Source: Gonocerus acuteangulatus
Lineage: Eukaryota > Arthropoda > Insecta > Hemiptera > Coreidae
Length of the DNA: 64,000 bases
Assembly (NCBI GenBank): GCA_946811695.1
Contig: OX328127.1
Span: forward strand, 48,521,783-48,585,782
Direction: 5' to 3'
How positions within the stretch are numbered: the first letter of the stretch is position 1; each line of letters begins with the position of its first letter. Shown one piece after another: positions 10,857 through 24,293 of this stretch. The notes beneath the pieces are model-generated. The model had not been told where the DNA came from. It was given only the letters and a program-made list of their open reading frames with translations, and did no database searches. Made by a program: the position numbers and the translations under genes.

Positions 10857-12734
10857 ATCAACCTCCTAGGTATTCCAAAGAAAATAAAAATAATAAATAA
10901 TTAAACCATAAAACACTATATGAATTAATTAAATAAATGAGAATAATTATCATGAAACTATTTATACAAAAAACATAAAAACTAAACACTTAAATCTAAA
11001 ATCATAGCTTTCTCAATCATCTCCATAATATCAGGTCATCTCATACGTAATTCAGATTTTAATATTCGGTCTGTTTATGTTCTCTCCTTTTTTTTGTTTA
11101 TTATAGCATTAAATACACGTCTATTTAACATGTTTTGGTTCGTTAAACGTATCAACTTATCGAAAATTTGTATAAATATATGGCCAAAATGACTTTATTG
11201 GGCGACTACTCTCCACCGACATTTCTTACCCTCCAATCTGCAATCATCCTGGCGCCAGGCCAGTTGTCCAATCAATTATAATATCTCATCATCATTTTAG
11301 GCTTCTCATTTTCCCTGACTATCCAGCTAATATGCTAAACGATGGAGGAGGATTCAAAAGATTAACGATTATGCCGAATTATTGAATATGCTAAATTAAA
11401 TTCGAATTTGCTGTTGATGTATTCCTACATACATTTCCATAGTAATCGCCCGCTATTGGGTCGAGAGGAGTTTTGAACTGATGTTTACCACAACTATCGA
11501 TTCCTCTAAGGAATGTCTGAGTGCCAGGTTATTATTCTAGGAAGAGAACAGAGACAAAGCCTCGAGAACAAATATTTGTTCAGTTTCAGCATCCTAATTG
11601 ACTTGTGATGGCTAGGGTCGGCCTTTGACTGACTACCAGGACCAACCCCTGCTTGTTCCAGTTGTTACAGCAAACACGTTTCGTACGCATGACGACTTCC
11701 ACAGTGGGAAAACGCATAATGAGCAGGGAGCCTCTCGTTGAGACCTTCGTCCCACAACAACAGTCCGGTTAACAAGGCAACCGTTGTTCTACAAACGGTT
11801 GTTTACGCAACGCCTGGATCCAATGCATTTCACAGACTTTTGCTACCTAAAGTGAAGACAGGCAGAAATTAATGATGCACTAGTCAACGGCAGATATTTA
11901 GAGCGCTATTTGGCGTATTCCTAATATTTATTAAAATAAGATTTTAGAAGTTCTTTTAATTTATTTTCATTTATATCGTTGTGATGTATAAGTAGACCCC
12001 ATATTAAGACTGGCGAGCGGACCACACATGGGGAATTAATGGCTCCTGGGGAGGTGGCATGAAGGCCACGAGACATGAAGGGCAAACCAACAATAAAGCA
12101 GTACATAAGAAAAAGGAGTACTATTTTTTGACCTACTCTATATAAATAAATAAAAAAATAAAATATATAAGTAATTAATGGTCAGAAATATGTGGAATAG
12201 AGTATTATTTAATTAGTTTATTATTTTTTTTATATTGAAAATGTTTATTATTCTTTAATTTTGATTGTTCGGCACTACAAATGAATTGAACACTTCAACT
12301 AATAGAAAATTGTTTTTTGATTACCATGATTTCAATACAAAATTCAAACCATTATTAGAAATATCGAGAAGAAGAGAGAGTACGGTAGCTTTAGTAACGT
12401 TCATATACAAAAAATACAAACGCATTTCCGTCAGAAAAAAAAAACATTAGACTCATTAATTTATTTATATATTTAATCTTTATTTAATTTCACTTTATTT
12501 CAATATTCTTTAGCTTATTTATCACAGAGCTTGCATATGTTTTTGTAAAAAATCAAAAACAAATAAGGTTGGAAAAAATCACCAGGACTGTGTTCATTCA
12601 TTTTACTTTAGTGTTGGAACAAACAAGTGTAGCGATTTTAGAATTATTTACATTAAGAGTATCATCGAAAACACCATTTTGTTTTGACTTTCATGACACA
12701 GTTTGATTCTTACTAAAAAAATAGAACATTATTT
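10857..12734. other. No recognised gene
   Basis: AT-rich. A moderately GC-rich patch at 11420-11840 contains no long frame in any direction and no repeat seen elsewhere in the window. Confidence 0.4.
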
Positions 12735-13000
12735 TTTTCTGTCCAGTAAGTATCATTGGGTAATTCGGGTGTGGCCTATCACTTTTGTCGTTTTTTTCAA
12801 TTTCTTTTAATTTACCTGTACTTTTTGACCAATCTCGTTTCCATTAAGTTAACAAGTATGTTACTTAGCATGGTTTTGCTGAAGGCAGAGGACGTTAGGG
12901 GTTTATATCTGGCATTGGTCGGTTCTTTGTACGTTTCTCCTATTAGTCAACAGCTAATCTCATGTCAATTTCTCCGTGTCCTGGTATCCATAGTAATTTA
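12735..13000 (-). pseudogene. Non-LTR retrotransposon RNase H relic
   Basis: On the minus strand three broken pieces read in order. KLLWIPGHGEIDMRLAVD corresponds to the W-I/V-P-G-H-G-x-I core of non-LTR RNase H. SKTMLSNILVNLMETR follows. Then comes RDWSKSTGKLKEIE, equivalent to the W-x-x-x-x-G-K-L-R-x-I region downstream of RNase H in I/Jockey-type ORF2 proteins. Stops and frame changes separate them. The assignment rests on motif resemblance only. Confidence 0.48.
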
Positions 13001-15637
13001 ATGTGTTTGTTTTAAAAAAATAATGTTTCCACAAATATTAAGAGATATTTCCATTTAACCACTACCTTAACTCACATACTCTCAAGTCGGCTTGTTTCCT
13101 AGTAAGACCAAATTCAGAAGATGGTGATCGTTGTGGTATCGCCATAGAAGCGGAACAAACAAGAAATAATGATTTTCTGAAATAAGATTAAGAAATAAAT
13201 TTACTTTTTTTATTGAAGCTTTTAGAGTTGGTGTTTTCAGTGTTTTATAGCACTACTCGTTGTCTCTCATCGTCGACTTGGCAGCCAATCAAAAAGTAAA
13301 TGCAAATGAAACTCTTTCAAAAGTTAGATTACTTCTAAATAAACCATTCTTTTTTTTTTTTTGTAATTATAAAACCCGTTATTGAGGTGAAACCAATTTT
13401 CCAGTTTAATTGCTCGGATACAATTCAATTTGCTGTCGGTGAATCAACAAGAGTGACCTGCGTTCTTCCTTGAATTTCCAGAACAACGAGACGGAATTGT
13501 TTAAAACCCAATTGAGTCACCGCATTGTTGATCCACTTGTCCGGGGGCAGCTTGCTTCCATTCACAACACAAACACTGGCGTACAATAGGCAGGGGTCGT
13601 CCTGTTTGCCTGATCGATGGCCGGTTCAGGGGCTGGAAAAATATACCGGTGCATTGGAGAACCTCCATAGCGGATGGCTTCAAGAAGGAGGGGGAGTTCC
13701 AAGGCGCTTTTCAAAAGGGAAATTATACGAAAACAATGGTAAAGTTCTGCCTGGGACTAACTCGGGAACAAGGGACAACTCCGGGGTAGTTGGAGGTAAT
13801 TTAAACGGCTCCCCTACGGGCCATCTAAACCTATTCAATCTCCATTATTTTATTTAACCATTGTTCATTTAACATAAAGGAATTGGACTTAAAGCGCTGT
13901 CGTCACACCATATAAAGCTAGCTGCAAGAATTTCTTACAACTTCAATAACCAATCGAACATTTCTCTCATTTCACTATATTATGGATATATTTATTGCAG
14001 AATACGCAATTTGGACGCTTCAATCATAATTTCATATGAAATAAACATTTTCATTTACCTGAATGACATAATAATTTAGAAATTGGCGCAAGGTATATAT
14101 ATATATATATATATACATATATATTGCGTCGAGCAACGTATCTCCCCAGACTAACACAATAAATCTAATATGGCTGTTGTCGGTCAGCTGTTTATGGCAG
14201 CAGTTTCGTGGCTTAGTTGGATTCCAGAGAATGATTTATACAAAAATAATTGACTTTTCTCTTGATGAACAAATAAACGATACGCATTTGTACTGAAATA
14301 AGCATGTTTTAATAATTATACGCGAAAAAAAACTTACCATTTTACTCAGCCAAGCATTAACTTAACAAGCTTTGAGGAACAGGCAATCTGTTGCACGAGC
14401 ACGAGGTTATCCCACGCGGACGAAGGACATTCTTAAGGGTTTCGATGAATTTGGTAGCCTTTCAAATGGACCGAAATATTATTATTGGAATAAAATTAGG
14501 TATAGCGGATTGTATTGTGTTAAGATTGGGTTAGATAGTTGCTTAAGTGGTGGGGTTACAACCAAGACTTATCACTGGACACGAGCGAAAAGCACCTGTA
14601 TTATGTTTTATCATTACAAAATACATACATCTGAAAAATGTTACGCTGACAGTGAAACCCCAAATTACGAAATTCAACAGAGGTTACCCATTTCATTAAC
14701 ACTATATTAATATTTTTTAGCATACCACAACCCACTCACAATTTTTTCATTAATTCATTATCTAAGAATTTATTTTGCTTGTGCTGTTGTGGATGACCAC
14801 AGTAATACCGGGCAAAATTCAACATGAAATAAATAAAGTTATAGTATTTCATGTTGTTATGTTATGTAAATTTAGTAACTAAGTTGTAAACAGGAAAGCT
14901 TTAAAACATTTTATACTTCTCAATTCTGTACACAAATTTGTTAAAGTATTTTGGTTTTATGGCCTCTTTAAACTTTTGATATAAGTATTTAGTTTTATAA
15001 TTTACTTACAATTTTGGTTATGTATATTTGTTTATTTTTTTTTATATGAGAGCAACTCGCCGAGGTCTATAAATTTAAATAATAAATTAAAAAAAAAATA
15101 ACTTTGCTAAAAAGCAATCCATTGGAAGAAGTTTGTTCTTAAATTGTCATACAAGGATTTTGAATGTTTAACTCTAGAATGATTTAGAGCAAGAGGTACT
15201 ATAGAACAGATGGTAGAACAATGCCTAATCAATATTTGTCTCCATCTTGTTAACTCCTATATTGTCATACTATCCTCGGAGGGTCCCCTTCCGCCTATAT
15301 CTCCCCTCCAACCTCCTTATTTAGATCAACGCAAATAGGTTTAATCCTACTTCTTTCGATGTATCTATCTACCCAATCTTTTGACTTTATAAATATGGAG
15401 ATACATACATCATACAAGGTTATATTCTAAGAACTCTCCTTTTTATACTACGAGATATTGCGATAAAGACAGAGAACGGTTTGTAGATATCATTTTTGAT
15501 GTATGATCTTCTAACATTCTGTCATTCTTGTTTACAAGTTTTCTATGAGCTCATAGTCATCATTATTAAATCTTAAGAAGCTATTAAACCATAAGGAATT
15601 AAAGAGGGTGGCATTCGGTAACACCCCAGATCATTGT
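13001..15637. other. Gene-poor stretch with one unexplained open region
   Basis: At 13440-13860 the base composition rises and a 110-codon plus-strand frame (13525-13857, ATG start) is open, but it matches no family I know and has no splice context. A 112-codon frame at 14372-14710 begins with TTG and is equally unrecognised. The remainder is AT-rich, with a (TA)n tract at 14093-14126. Confidence 0.35.
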
Positions 15638-15652
15638 AGAACATTCCAGAAC
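15638..15652. promoter_or_regulatory. Perfect heat-shock-element-like site
   Basis: AGAACATTCCAGAAC consists of three alternating nGAAn units, the HSF-binding consensus. No gene is recognised downstream, so function is unproven and chance occurrence is possible. Confidence 0.3.
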
Positions 15653-15885
15653 AGTCTTTTTGTAGGAGTGGGTGTACGCGTGGGTTTGAAAATCAGTTTC
15701 CAGTGAAGTGCAGGAAATGAATAATAACAAACTGTGAAGTTTGAGTGATCAAAGTGGTACTGTTTATAAATCGAAAATATATTATATATTATTACATACC
15801 TATTTTATACAAAAATATATGTAAAAAAGTCCTGCGACCTTGCGAACCTACATCAGGCGGGCTATTCTATTGAAATATATTACAA

Positions 15886-16345
15886 AGTAAACCCCCCTTT
15901 CCGATTGACCGATTTAGATCATTTTTACAACACTTTTTTCCTATGATTTACCCCTGACGTATACCGCGTTTCGTTACAATACAGCAGAAATTACGACAGG
16001 TATGAGTATATTAGTAATTTGGATCCGGAGTAAACCCCCCCCCCCCTCCTAATGAACCGATTTAGTTTTTTTTTACAACACATATTTACCTGTACTTTAC
16101 CACTACGAATACCGAGTTTCGTCGAAATATACAAAAAATCACGGCTGGTAGTGGCGAATTGGTATTGTGGGTCCGGAGTACCCCCCCCCCCCCCTCCTCC
16201 TAATGAACCGATTTAGTTAATTTTTATATCATACTTTTCTCTCAATATTACCACTACGAATAACAAGTTTCGTTGAAATATAACAAATATTACGGCTGAC
16301 ATCGTCAAATTAGTGTTTTGGGTTCGGGGTAAACCCCCCCTTCAG
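15886..16345 (+). repeat. About 145-bp tandem repeat with C-runs
   Basis: Three and a fraction units each begin with AAACCCCCC, continue CCGATTTAGTT..TTTTTACA, include TACCACTACGAATA and TTTCGTTGAAATATA, and close with GGGTCCGGAGT. Homopolymer C-runs reach about 14-16 bases. Confidence 0.8.
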
Positions 16346-16441
16346 GTGGACCGATTTTCGTGGTTAACGTTTGCTAATTGAATGCTATATACCATTTTTC
16401 GTGACGAAAAAACAAAAACTCTGGCCGCTATCGTGTTAACA

Positions 16442-16498
<57 letters not shown>

Positions 16499-16740
16499 TT
16501 TAACGGGGGTCATTTTCGGTGTCTTCTAGGTAGGATCGATAAAGATTTGAATAAATTTTTCAAAAATTCCGTCATGAGTGCAACCTCAATAGCTACTTTC
16601 CTTCGGAGGAAAGTGCTAATAGGTGCATATTTTGTCAATTTTGAAGCAAGACGGGCTTTGAGCGTGCCCAACTAACGAGAACTACTTACTACACAATCTC
16701 ATATCAACTCCCTGAGCGAAGCCGGATACCCCGGCAAGTA
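16346..16740 (+). mobile_element. Probable Helitron-like tail after the tandem repeat
   Basis: A (TA)n tract (16445-16495) and a less AT-rich segment end in a small hairpin GCCGG-ATACC-CCGGC at 16721-16735, followed by AAGTAGTA. This resembles the 3' hairpin plus CTAGT ends of arthropod non-autonomous Helitrons, but the CTRR tetranucleotide is not intact. The tandem array at 15886 may be the front part of the same element. Confidence 0.35.
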
Positions 16741-18176
16741 GTAATGAAGAAAGAAAAAAATACATTTCGAATATTAGGCACAAGTGCTGCCATCGTAGAT
16801 AAATAACTGATTCAAGTTTCAAATATGTAAATTATAAAATATAAATGATAGTAAAACATGGACAAACTTTCAATATTTAATAATTTAATTATTTTTAATA
16901 ATTATTTAATTGTTTGAAATCTTCTTCTGAATTTAGAAGATATCATTTTAAATGATTATGTTTATGTATAAGTAAACAAATTATTTTCGTTTATTTGACT
17001 ATTTTATTTAAATAAATAAATTATTAATTGAGGCTGCTGATACTAATATAAAAGGGAAAAAGCTTTTATGCTTATTTTTTTTTTTGCATAGAAAATTATA
17101 CAGGTGCTACAAGCATTACGCTCTGCGTTCAAGAAATTGCATAGTTATAATTATTTGAAATAATTCTCACTTTATTACAAATATATTCGATTATAATTTA
17201 TTTAATATTTTCCTATACTACATAATTTTACATTTATAACACCTGCTTAACGTTCCGAAGAATGATTACTGTAGAGTTCAGAGCCAAATGCTGGAAACTA
17301 CTAATAAATATGTAAATATTGTCGTCGTACGCAGCTTATGAGCAATGGAGTCCTGGGCTCGAAATTGTCATACTGCTGGGAGCCTACACATTTTACATGA
17401 CGACGCAAAACTGTAATGGCAGTCATGTCATCGATTACGTTACTTGAATTCGATTTTGGCGGGTAATTAAATTTGCAATGTTTCCATAACTGAGCAACAT
17501 ATTACTGACGTAAATTAAGAATAATGTAAACTAATGCGCATTAGTGATAGATCTACAATTCATTATAATAATTTAATAACTTGTTTTTATTGACTTCCCT
17601 TATGAAATTTTCATCGTACAACTGCATTCCCATTCAACAGAAAATATAAATAAAGTTTTTCTAAAATTTTGTTGAAGACATAATTCCCAAAATAGAATAC
17701 AACTTTCCAACAAAGTAAAAGATTCGACAGGAAGTTCCAACAAGCGGTTTGAGCCAGTGGGAGTTATCGATATTTTGATTGGAGGAATCAAAGTTTCTTG
17801 GTCACATCGTTAGTTGGTTGGGAATTGGTGGGGCCTTTACTCTGAGACTGTTAGTGTAGGACAGAGCCTTACAATAATGATCCTGCCACAGACCATACTC
17901 AACCACCATTATTAAATTTCTCTTCGATATCCACCAATATCGAATACTCTACAATTTAGATAGATTTATCACACTAGTCTTTTAAGCATAAATTGTATTA
18001 TTCAAAAGCATGCATAATAATGTTCATTAAGTTTGCATTCATGTAAGGACATTTTAAAATATTTTTCAAATTTTCATCCTCCTACTGGATATATGCCTCC
18101 CACCAATATGCGTTGGTATATATATGTTTTAATTTTTTCTGCAACGAAACTTGGTACGTAGCGTTCCTATGACAAA
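16741..18176. other. No recognised feature
   Basis: AT-rich sequence; only short chance frames. Confidence 0.4.
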
Positions 18177-18444
18177 CAATTAAAGGAGTCGGGTAAAAAT
18201 AGTGTCAAGCAACATTTTTAACAACACTTATCTGTAGCTACTGTATGTTGGATATTATTTGGGAATATCGGTCTATGATGCAAATGCTACTAATATGTGA
18301 CTACAAGTTCTGTATACTACTTATTCTTGTAACCCCTAACCATTTCAACTGATAGTCCCACATAATATCCAACATACAGCAGCTTACAGTTAAGTTTTGT
18401 TAAAAATGTTCCTTGGCACTATTTTGCCCCGACCCCTTCAATTG
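18177..18444. mobile_element. Long-TIR MITE
   Basis: A left arm of about 89 bp starts CAATTAAAGGAGTCGGG. The right arm, inverted, starts CAATTGAAGGGGTCGGG. They share AGTG(T/C)CAAG, AACATTTTTAACAA and TGTATGTTGGATATTAT. A 90-bp spacer separates the arms. The length of 268 bp and the lack of coding capacity fit a MITE. The target duplication is not clear, so the superfamily is undetermined. Confidence 0.72.
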
Positions 18445-19613
18445 AAAAAACTCTAAATCAGAAAAATCGATACATTTGGAGAAAAGGTTTACTCTGAATC
18501 GACAAAAATATTTGGCCTTTACAGACCATAATTATAGATTCCTCGCAACAAACTGATGCTACACATCGAGCTCAACTATTGAGAGAAATTATTCTGAGTA
18601 TAACGCTGGAAAACCATTTCAATTTTACAACATTTGTGAGATTCTGCAGCTTGCAGAATTGTTTTCTTAGAAGATTAGTAGTGAAATGTGTCTCTAACTA
18701 GACGTTTTTATTAATATAAACGTTTTAAACAGCTATAGTCGTTTGCAAAAGATACGTGTGAACACTAAAATTGCAATAACCCTAAAGCAAATTCAATGCT
18801 GATTTCCAAAAAGAATTGTACCGTTCAAAAACAATCTGTACAAGCAGAGAAAATTGGGGTATTTCTACAAATTCACAGTTTCTTTTAAATAATCTTTATA
18901 AAGCCATATGTCAGATACAAAAACAGTTTGAAACGTGCGTTCTGGTCTTCTTTCACTACCTTTAGTATTGCCATCTAATTTCGATACACCCTGCATAACG
19001 TAGTATTCGAAAATAAAAAGTAAAATTAGGTATTAACATAATGTAAAATTGTATCAGCTTATGAACAAAAATGTTGTTAGGTATGAACGAAAATGTAAAA
19101 GAACTAACCTTTTTTTTTATTTATTCAGTTAAAGTACATTCGTCAGCGATGTGGTGTCAAATAACCATCCTGCTGAGGAATTCGCCCACGGCTCTGCAAA
19201 TTATTAAAGAAAATATAAAATTAGTGATTTCCGTAGGAGCAAAAGTTTCATAGTAATAATTACTAAAGTAGAACTGGTTGTAAAAATTCCATTCCTATAC
19301 CTAATGCGAGTAAATCCCATATTGCTTGGTAATTACCATGAGTAATGTATAGGAAATGATTAGTATTGGTTTTTCTTAACAAATAGTTCCTAAAAAAATT
19401 CAACTCTCCAGGAAATGAAATTTATGGCAATAAATTCCTGCAAACGGTTGTCGTAAGTGGGAGTTTGATCATGTACAACTTTTAAATACATTTTTCTATG
19501 TGTTATTTTTTTCTACAAGATAAGCAGAAGCATTTGGAAGAAAATTAAATTTATAGCAGCAATTCAATTTAGCCTTTATTTATTTTTTATTTTTTTGTTT
19601 TTATTTATTTATT
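18445..19613. other. No recognised gene
   Basis: AT-rich; no frame with recognisable similarity. Confidence 0.4.
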
Positions 19614-19921
19614 TTTTTTTATGGTGTTTCTGTATCCAGGCCACTAGGGCCGGGCTATCTCCTAAACATCTATGGTGCAGAAGGGAATTATTTCCAATGA
19701 CCCTAAAATGAAAACACCATCATTTTCGGGCTCTAGGGGTTCTGAAACGCAAATTTTTCTAGTCGGCACTTCCGCATTGCGTCATGAGATCAACCTTATA
19801 AGCGGGGTTCCTCCCTATGGAGGGAGGGAGGAACCGCGCTAAAAGCTCAGCCTGCTGCAGGCGGGTTTCCAACTCGCAACACACGCATGAGAATCCAAGG
19901 TACCATGAGGAGACCCGAATG
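19614..19921 (-). mobile_element. tRNA(Glu)-like SINE split by a Helentron fragment
   Basis: On the minus strand the right part starts GGGTCTCCTCATGG and includes CCTTGGATTCTCATGCG, like the head of the SINE at 54605-54817 (GGGTCTCCCGTGGTC, CCTTGGATTCATAAGCG). The left part carries the body and tail (GGTGCAGAAGGGAATT, TATCCAGGCCACTAGGGC, then a T-run on the plus strand). The two halves are separated by the HINE fragment at 19714-19843. The B box is degenerate. Confidence 0.6.
19714..19843 (+). mobile_element. HINE/DINE-1-like element, copy D (3' fragment)
   Basis: ACCATCATTTTCGG, CTAGGGGTTCTGAAACGC and CTAGTCGGCACTTCCG are followed by the terminal hairpin (AGCGGGGTTCCTCCCT ... GGGAGGAACCGCGCT) and AAAA. 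It is the inverse of the start of copies A-C. Only the 3' end of about 130 bp is present. Confidence 0.78.
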
Positions 19922-19924
19922 TTA

Positions 19925-21858
19925 ATATTTAAATATTTTGTTATGTATGTATGGTCTCTTAAAATGTTTGCGTATTTTGTCGATGTATGGACTACATTCA
20001 GTCAGTAAGTCATGAGGAATGTCCCGTAGTGGGAAGTCTACTCTCTGTCAGGATGTGTTATTCATGTAAATTGCAACAATTTAGTTAAGATATAATGCAA
20101 TTATTCACATTGGTATCAGTGACTCCTAAAAAACTGAAATATTCAGATCATTTTCAATTTTCTTCTGGATCCAGAAAAATAGGGGATAATGGTAATAATG
20201 CGACCGTAAGTAAGTTCATTTACTCATATTTTGAAAGACGTTATAGTAACAGATATGATTCAAGAAATAATGTTGTTTCATTTTTAAAAAGCGTTTAACA
20301 TTTAAAATACTCTTCTCATATAAAGTAAGCAAAATATCAAACTATTATACCAACAATTATTAAATTACCTTTATTTATTCAATAGATATTTTCACATTTT
20401 TTCTGAAATTAATCATAACGTTTACAATATATATACACACATATATATATATAACGTACATAGCAAAGTTATCTTTATTACGTAGGTACAGTATGTGTAT
20501 ATATCAAGAAATAGCTAAAGAACAATAAAAATATCACTGCTCTTAAGAATTTGTAGAAAACATCACTATTCGAACAAAGATCCAGATGGGCAATTCTCTG
20601 GCTACAATTTTGGTTACAATATTTTGGTTTATTCTAGATACTATGAATACAAGAATAGCTTTCTTCAGAACAGCCCTCGATCCCTCGACAATGCCCCTCT
20701 TCTAAATTGCAGTCATACAATGTTAGAGTTATATGATAGTGTTATACTACATAGGAGGCCTTAGAGTGGATATGAGATCACATATTGCAGCATACAACAA
20801 TGAATAGGACCAGCCTCGTTACTGCTATTGTCCCCAGAAGCCGCAAAGTGACTGAGGGAGATTGCAGTACTGCATTGGGGTCCGGACCCGTTGACAGATG
20901 GCCTGATAAGGCTTATCTATCCGCCCTCCCATAAGGGCAATTCCACATACCGGACCCATATCCAAGGGCAATGTACAATGGTCTAATTGGCTTGGTGACT
21001 GAGTCCCATAAACGTTTTTATTTATAGTAACTTTATTGTGCTAACAAGAAAGTGAGTCATTTCTAATTCAAGAATAGAACATACATTTCGTATTTAAAAA
21101 ATAAAACAAAAAACTGTGTTCATCTAATCAATGGAATAACCTTAAAAAACAAAACTATGTATATATGTATGAACAAATCGGTTTATATACGAGAACCCGT
21201 TAGATTACCTTCCTACCAAACGAAATTTAGACATTTTGGATAATGTATCATGTTTTTCGGAGGAAAGGTTATTTTGGGGAAAATAAAAGACAATATTAGG
21301 AAAACTAATCAGGTAGAAAAAATCAGATCTACAACAGAAAGAAAAGCTATACACCAATATAATAAATATCAAACGAAATTTATGAATTCAAAAAATGTTA
21401 ACACTATAAAAGTAAACAGCATATAATTTATTTATTCTTTTATTTACATTATTTTTATTGATTCTATTCTTTTTTCATTTGAATGTAAATTTTATTAATA
21501 TTTTCATTTGACGAAAAAATAATAAATGTATACAACTCAAGAAATTTACTCCCAGGTTCTGTAATATTTAAGCAAGACTTGCTAATATTCATACCTCTAT
21601 TTTTAAGAGTCCAGAAACAAAGACAGTTACTGAAACATTATTCTGACATTGAACAATAAGAAAAACAAATGGCCGGAATATGTCTCACCTTATTTTTTAT
21701 ATCTAATACAAATAAATAAATTATTAAGAAAAGATAAAATAAGGAATAAGGTTTTATAATTCATTTGATAGATAGTAAAACTCAGTTAAACTCTTCGGTC
21801 CAACGGTTGCAATGGTAACTAGTTAATTTTTGTTTTAGGTTTTTTGTTTAAGCTGTGG

Positions 21859-21861
<3 letters not shown>
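19925..21861. other. No recognised gene
   Basis: Mostly AT-rich. A GC-richer patch at 20670-21000 (TAGGAGGCCTTAGAGTGG to CATACCGGACCCATATCC) has no long frame and no second copy in the window. Confidence 0.4.

Positions 21862-21930
<69 letters not shown>
21862..21930. repeat. (TA)n microsatellite
   Basis: About 69 bp of TA dinucleotides with one G interruption. Confidence 0.95.
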
Positions 21931-22821
21931 AATTTTTATTTTCTAGTTACGACAAAAAAAAAATCATTAGAAAACATAAATAATACTTTATCTTTCTGCT
22001 CATAAAAGTTCGACGGTTCTTATCACAGAATATTCCAACTACATTTGAATCTTTTAGAAGAAATTCGTCGATTTCGTATTGAAAACCCATTTATTGTTTT
22101 AGTTAAGCGGTGTAGTATTGAAACGTCCGCTTATAGTGTGAGCTCATACCCATACTTAGGCCTGAGGAAGTCAGCAGTATGACTAGCGAAATGTCTGTAA
22201 ATGAGATGGCCATAATGACTGTGAAACTTACAATAGTTATATTCCTACTAAACAGTGGAGAAGAATGGGAGGAGAGAAGCGAACGAGGCCCAGATAGAGA
22301 AGGAAGATAGAGGAAAAGTTGCTTGATGCCTCCTGGGAAATCCACTGAGATGTTTACAATGCAGCCTTCCCGCCGACCCTTCCACTCGGCCCTTAGTACC
22401 GGCTTAATTAATAATGATGAGGAAGTGCTGTTATTAATAAAGGGAGGCTGATGGAACCCATTTCTAAGGGCGAGGGGGCGAGTAATGTACAATTGTCATT
22501 AGAATTTTTAGAAGCTTTTAGCGAATTTCCAAATTCAACAATTTGTCAAAAAAGAAACAGACCTACTGTCTCTTTTGTGATGTATTAACTGCCCTTCAAC
22601 CAAGATTATTTCTCTCTATTGAACTAATGTGTTGTGTGTGGACAACATTGTACACCTGCCATCATCAACTGGAATTCACATCAACTAACCACCATTTCTT
22701 AATCCATGATTTATCTAAGTCATTCACGTAAAACGACCACCAACGTTCATCCACAATTAGACATCCCTCGTATTTGGATACATAAAGAGGTTAGGTAAAA
22801 AATTTCACAAAATTATCATTT
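21931..22821. other. No recognised gene
   Basis: A 129-codon minus-strand frame (22103-22492) overlaps a GC-richer segment but shows no known domain. The segment 22140-22210 resembles the 3' end of Penelope-type elements only weakly. Confidence 0.35.
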
Positions 22822-22977
22822 TTAGCGCGGTTCCTCCCTCCCCCATAGGGAGGAACCCCGCTTATAAGGTTGATACAATGAAACAATCCGGAAGTGCCGA
22901 CAAGAAAATTTCGCGTTTCAGAACCCCTAGAGACCGAAAATAACGGTGGTTAAAATTTGTATATATATATATGTATA

Positions 22978-23024
<47 letters not shown>

Positions 23025-24189
23025 GTCTGTTCGCTCATTTCTGGCTTCCCTGATGGTTCGATTTTCATGAAATTTGGTACAAAAATCTGTCGTCCAATTT
23101 TAAAGGTCAAGTTCGTTAACCAGCAAAATCCGCCTACTGGAAGATGGCGTTTGGGGCGAAATTCGCGCAAAAAAAATCGTAACGCTTACGTTTTTGAGTT
23201 CATAAGCTTGTAAATACTCTTTTTATAGGCTTCTTGGGCTAGGAAAACGAATGGAACCATTTTCAAGGCGATAGCTTTAACCGTTTTCGAGAAAACTGAA
23301 AAAATAATTTTTGAATGCCGTTTTTGGTTTGGGTACTTAGAATCATGGGATTCAGTTGAAACATTTACTGCATGTTCTACTTTCATTAAAACTAATATGT
23401 TGAAATTTTGGTTGCGTTTGGAGTTAAGGAAGGGTTAGAATAAAATATTTTATTAACAGACATAAAAAAGTTTTGGTAACTTTGTATACTTTCCTTAATA
23501 TCTCGAAAAAGGTTAAGAATTTGGGAAACGGAAGAATACCATTAGAAAGCTAACTAAATGATCTACAAAAAAGGTTCTAATGTCAGTTTTGATTAGGCGA
23601 TGTCAATCGGAGAAATAAGTGCTTAAAACTTTAAAGTAATTGATTTCGCTTATTCGAACTGTTCTTTTTGTCTTTGATTTTGATACTTAAAATTATGGGA
23701 TTCAGTTGAAACATTTTCTGCATGTTTGAATTTTATCAACACTAATATGTTAAAATTTTGGTTTTAACATTTAACATTTTCTGCATGTTCTACTTTAATT
23801 AAAACTAATATGTTTAAATTTGTGTTACGTTTGGAGTTAAGGAAGGGTTAGAATAAAATATTTTATTAACAGACATAAAAGGTTTTGGTAACTTTGTATA
23901 CATTCCCTAATATCTCGAAGACGGTTAGGAATATTGGTAAACGGAGGGTTACCCTGCGAAAGCTTACTAAATGTTCTAGAAAAAAGATTCTGAAAGAATT
24001 TTTGATTAGGCTATGTCAATCGGAGAAATAAGTGCTTAAACTTTGAAGTAATTGATTTCGTTTATTCGAACGGTTCTTTTTGTTTGTTTTTATTCCTTGT
24101 TATTTTTTAATAGCTTAAAGTTGGATTATGTATTTGACAATAAAACAGATTAATTAAAATAAGAAAAACAATTCATTGTTAAAAATATA

Positions 24190-24293
24190 TCAGGCTGTAC
24201 CGTATGAAATGTCAGTTTTGGATTTGTCAATTTCCTTCAAATGTCTTGAAACTGTCGAGGCTCCTACTCCGAGTTCTTTGGCATATTCCCTAG
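24190..24293 (-). pseudogene. Mariner-like transposase HTH relic
   Basis: The minus strand reads REYAKELGVGASTVSRHLKE then IDKSKTDISYGTA and a stop. The L-G-V-x-x-S-T-V-S-R-H-L-K-x-I pattern is the second helix-turn-helix of mariner-family transposases. The catalytic domain is missing. It lies in the segment unique to HINE copy A, right at the point where copy A diverges from copies B and C (about 24189). Confidence 0.6.

Noticed and set aside
13525..13857. 110-codon plus-strand frame as a gene
   Set aside because: No recognisable domain, no signal peptide and no splice or promoter context; the opposite strand is also open, which points to composition.
22162..22196. Hammerhead-like CTGAGGA ... 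GAAA ... GTC on the plus strand
   Set aside because: The core residues are present, but stem II leaves three unpaired bases before GAAA and stem I does not pair. Probably a decayed Penelope-type tail or chance.
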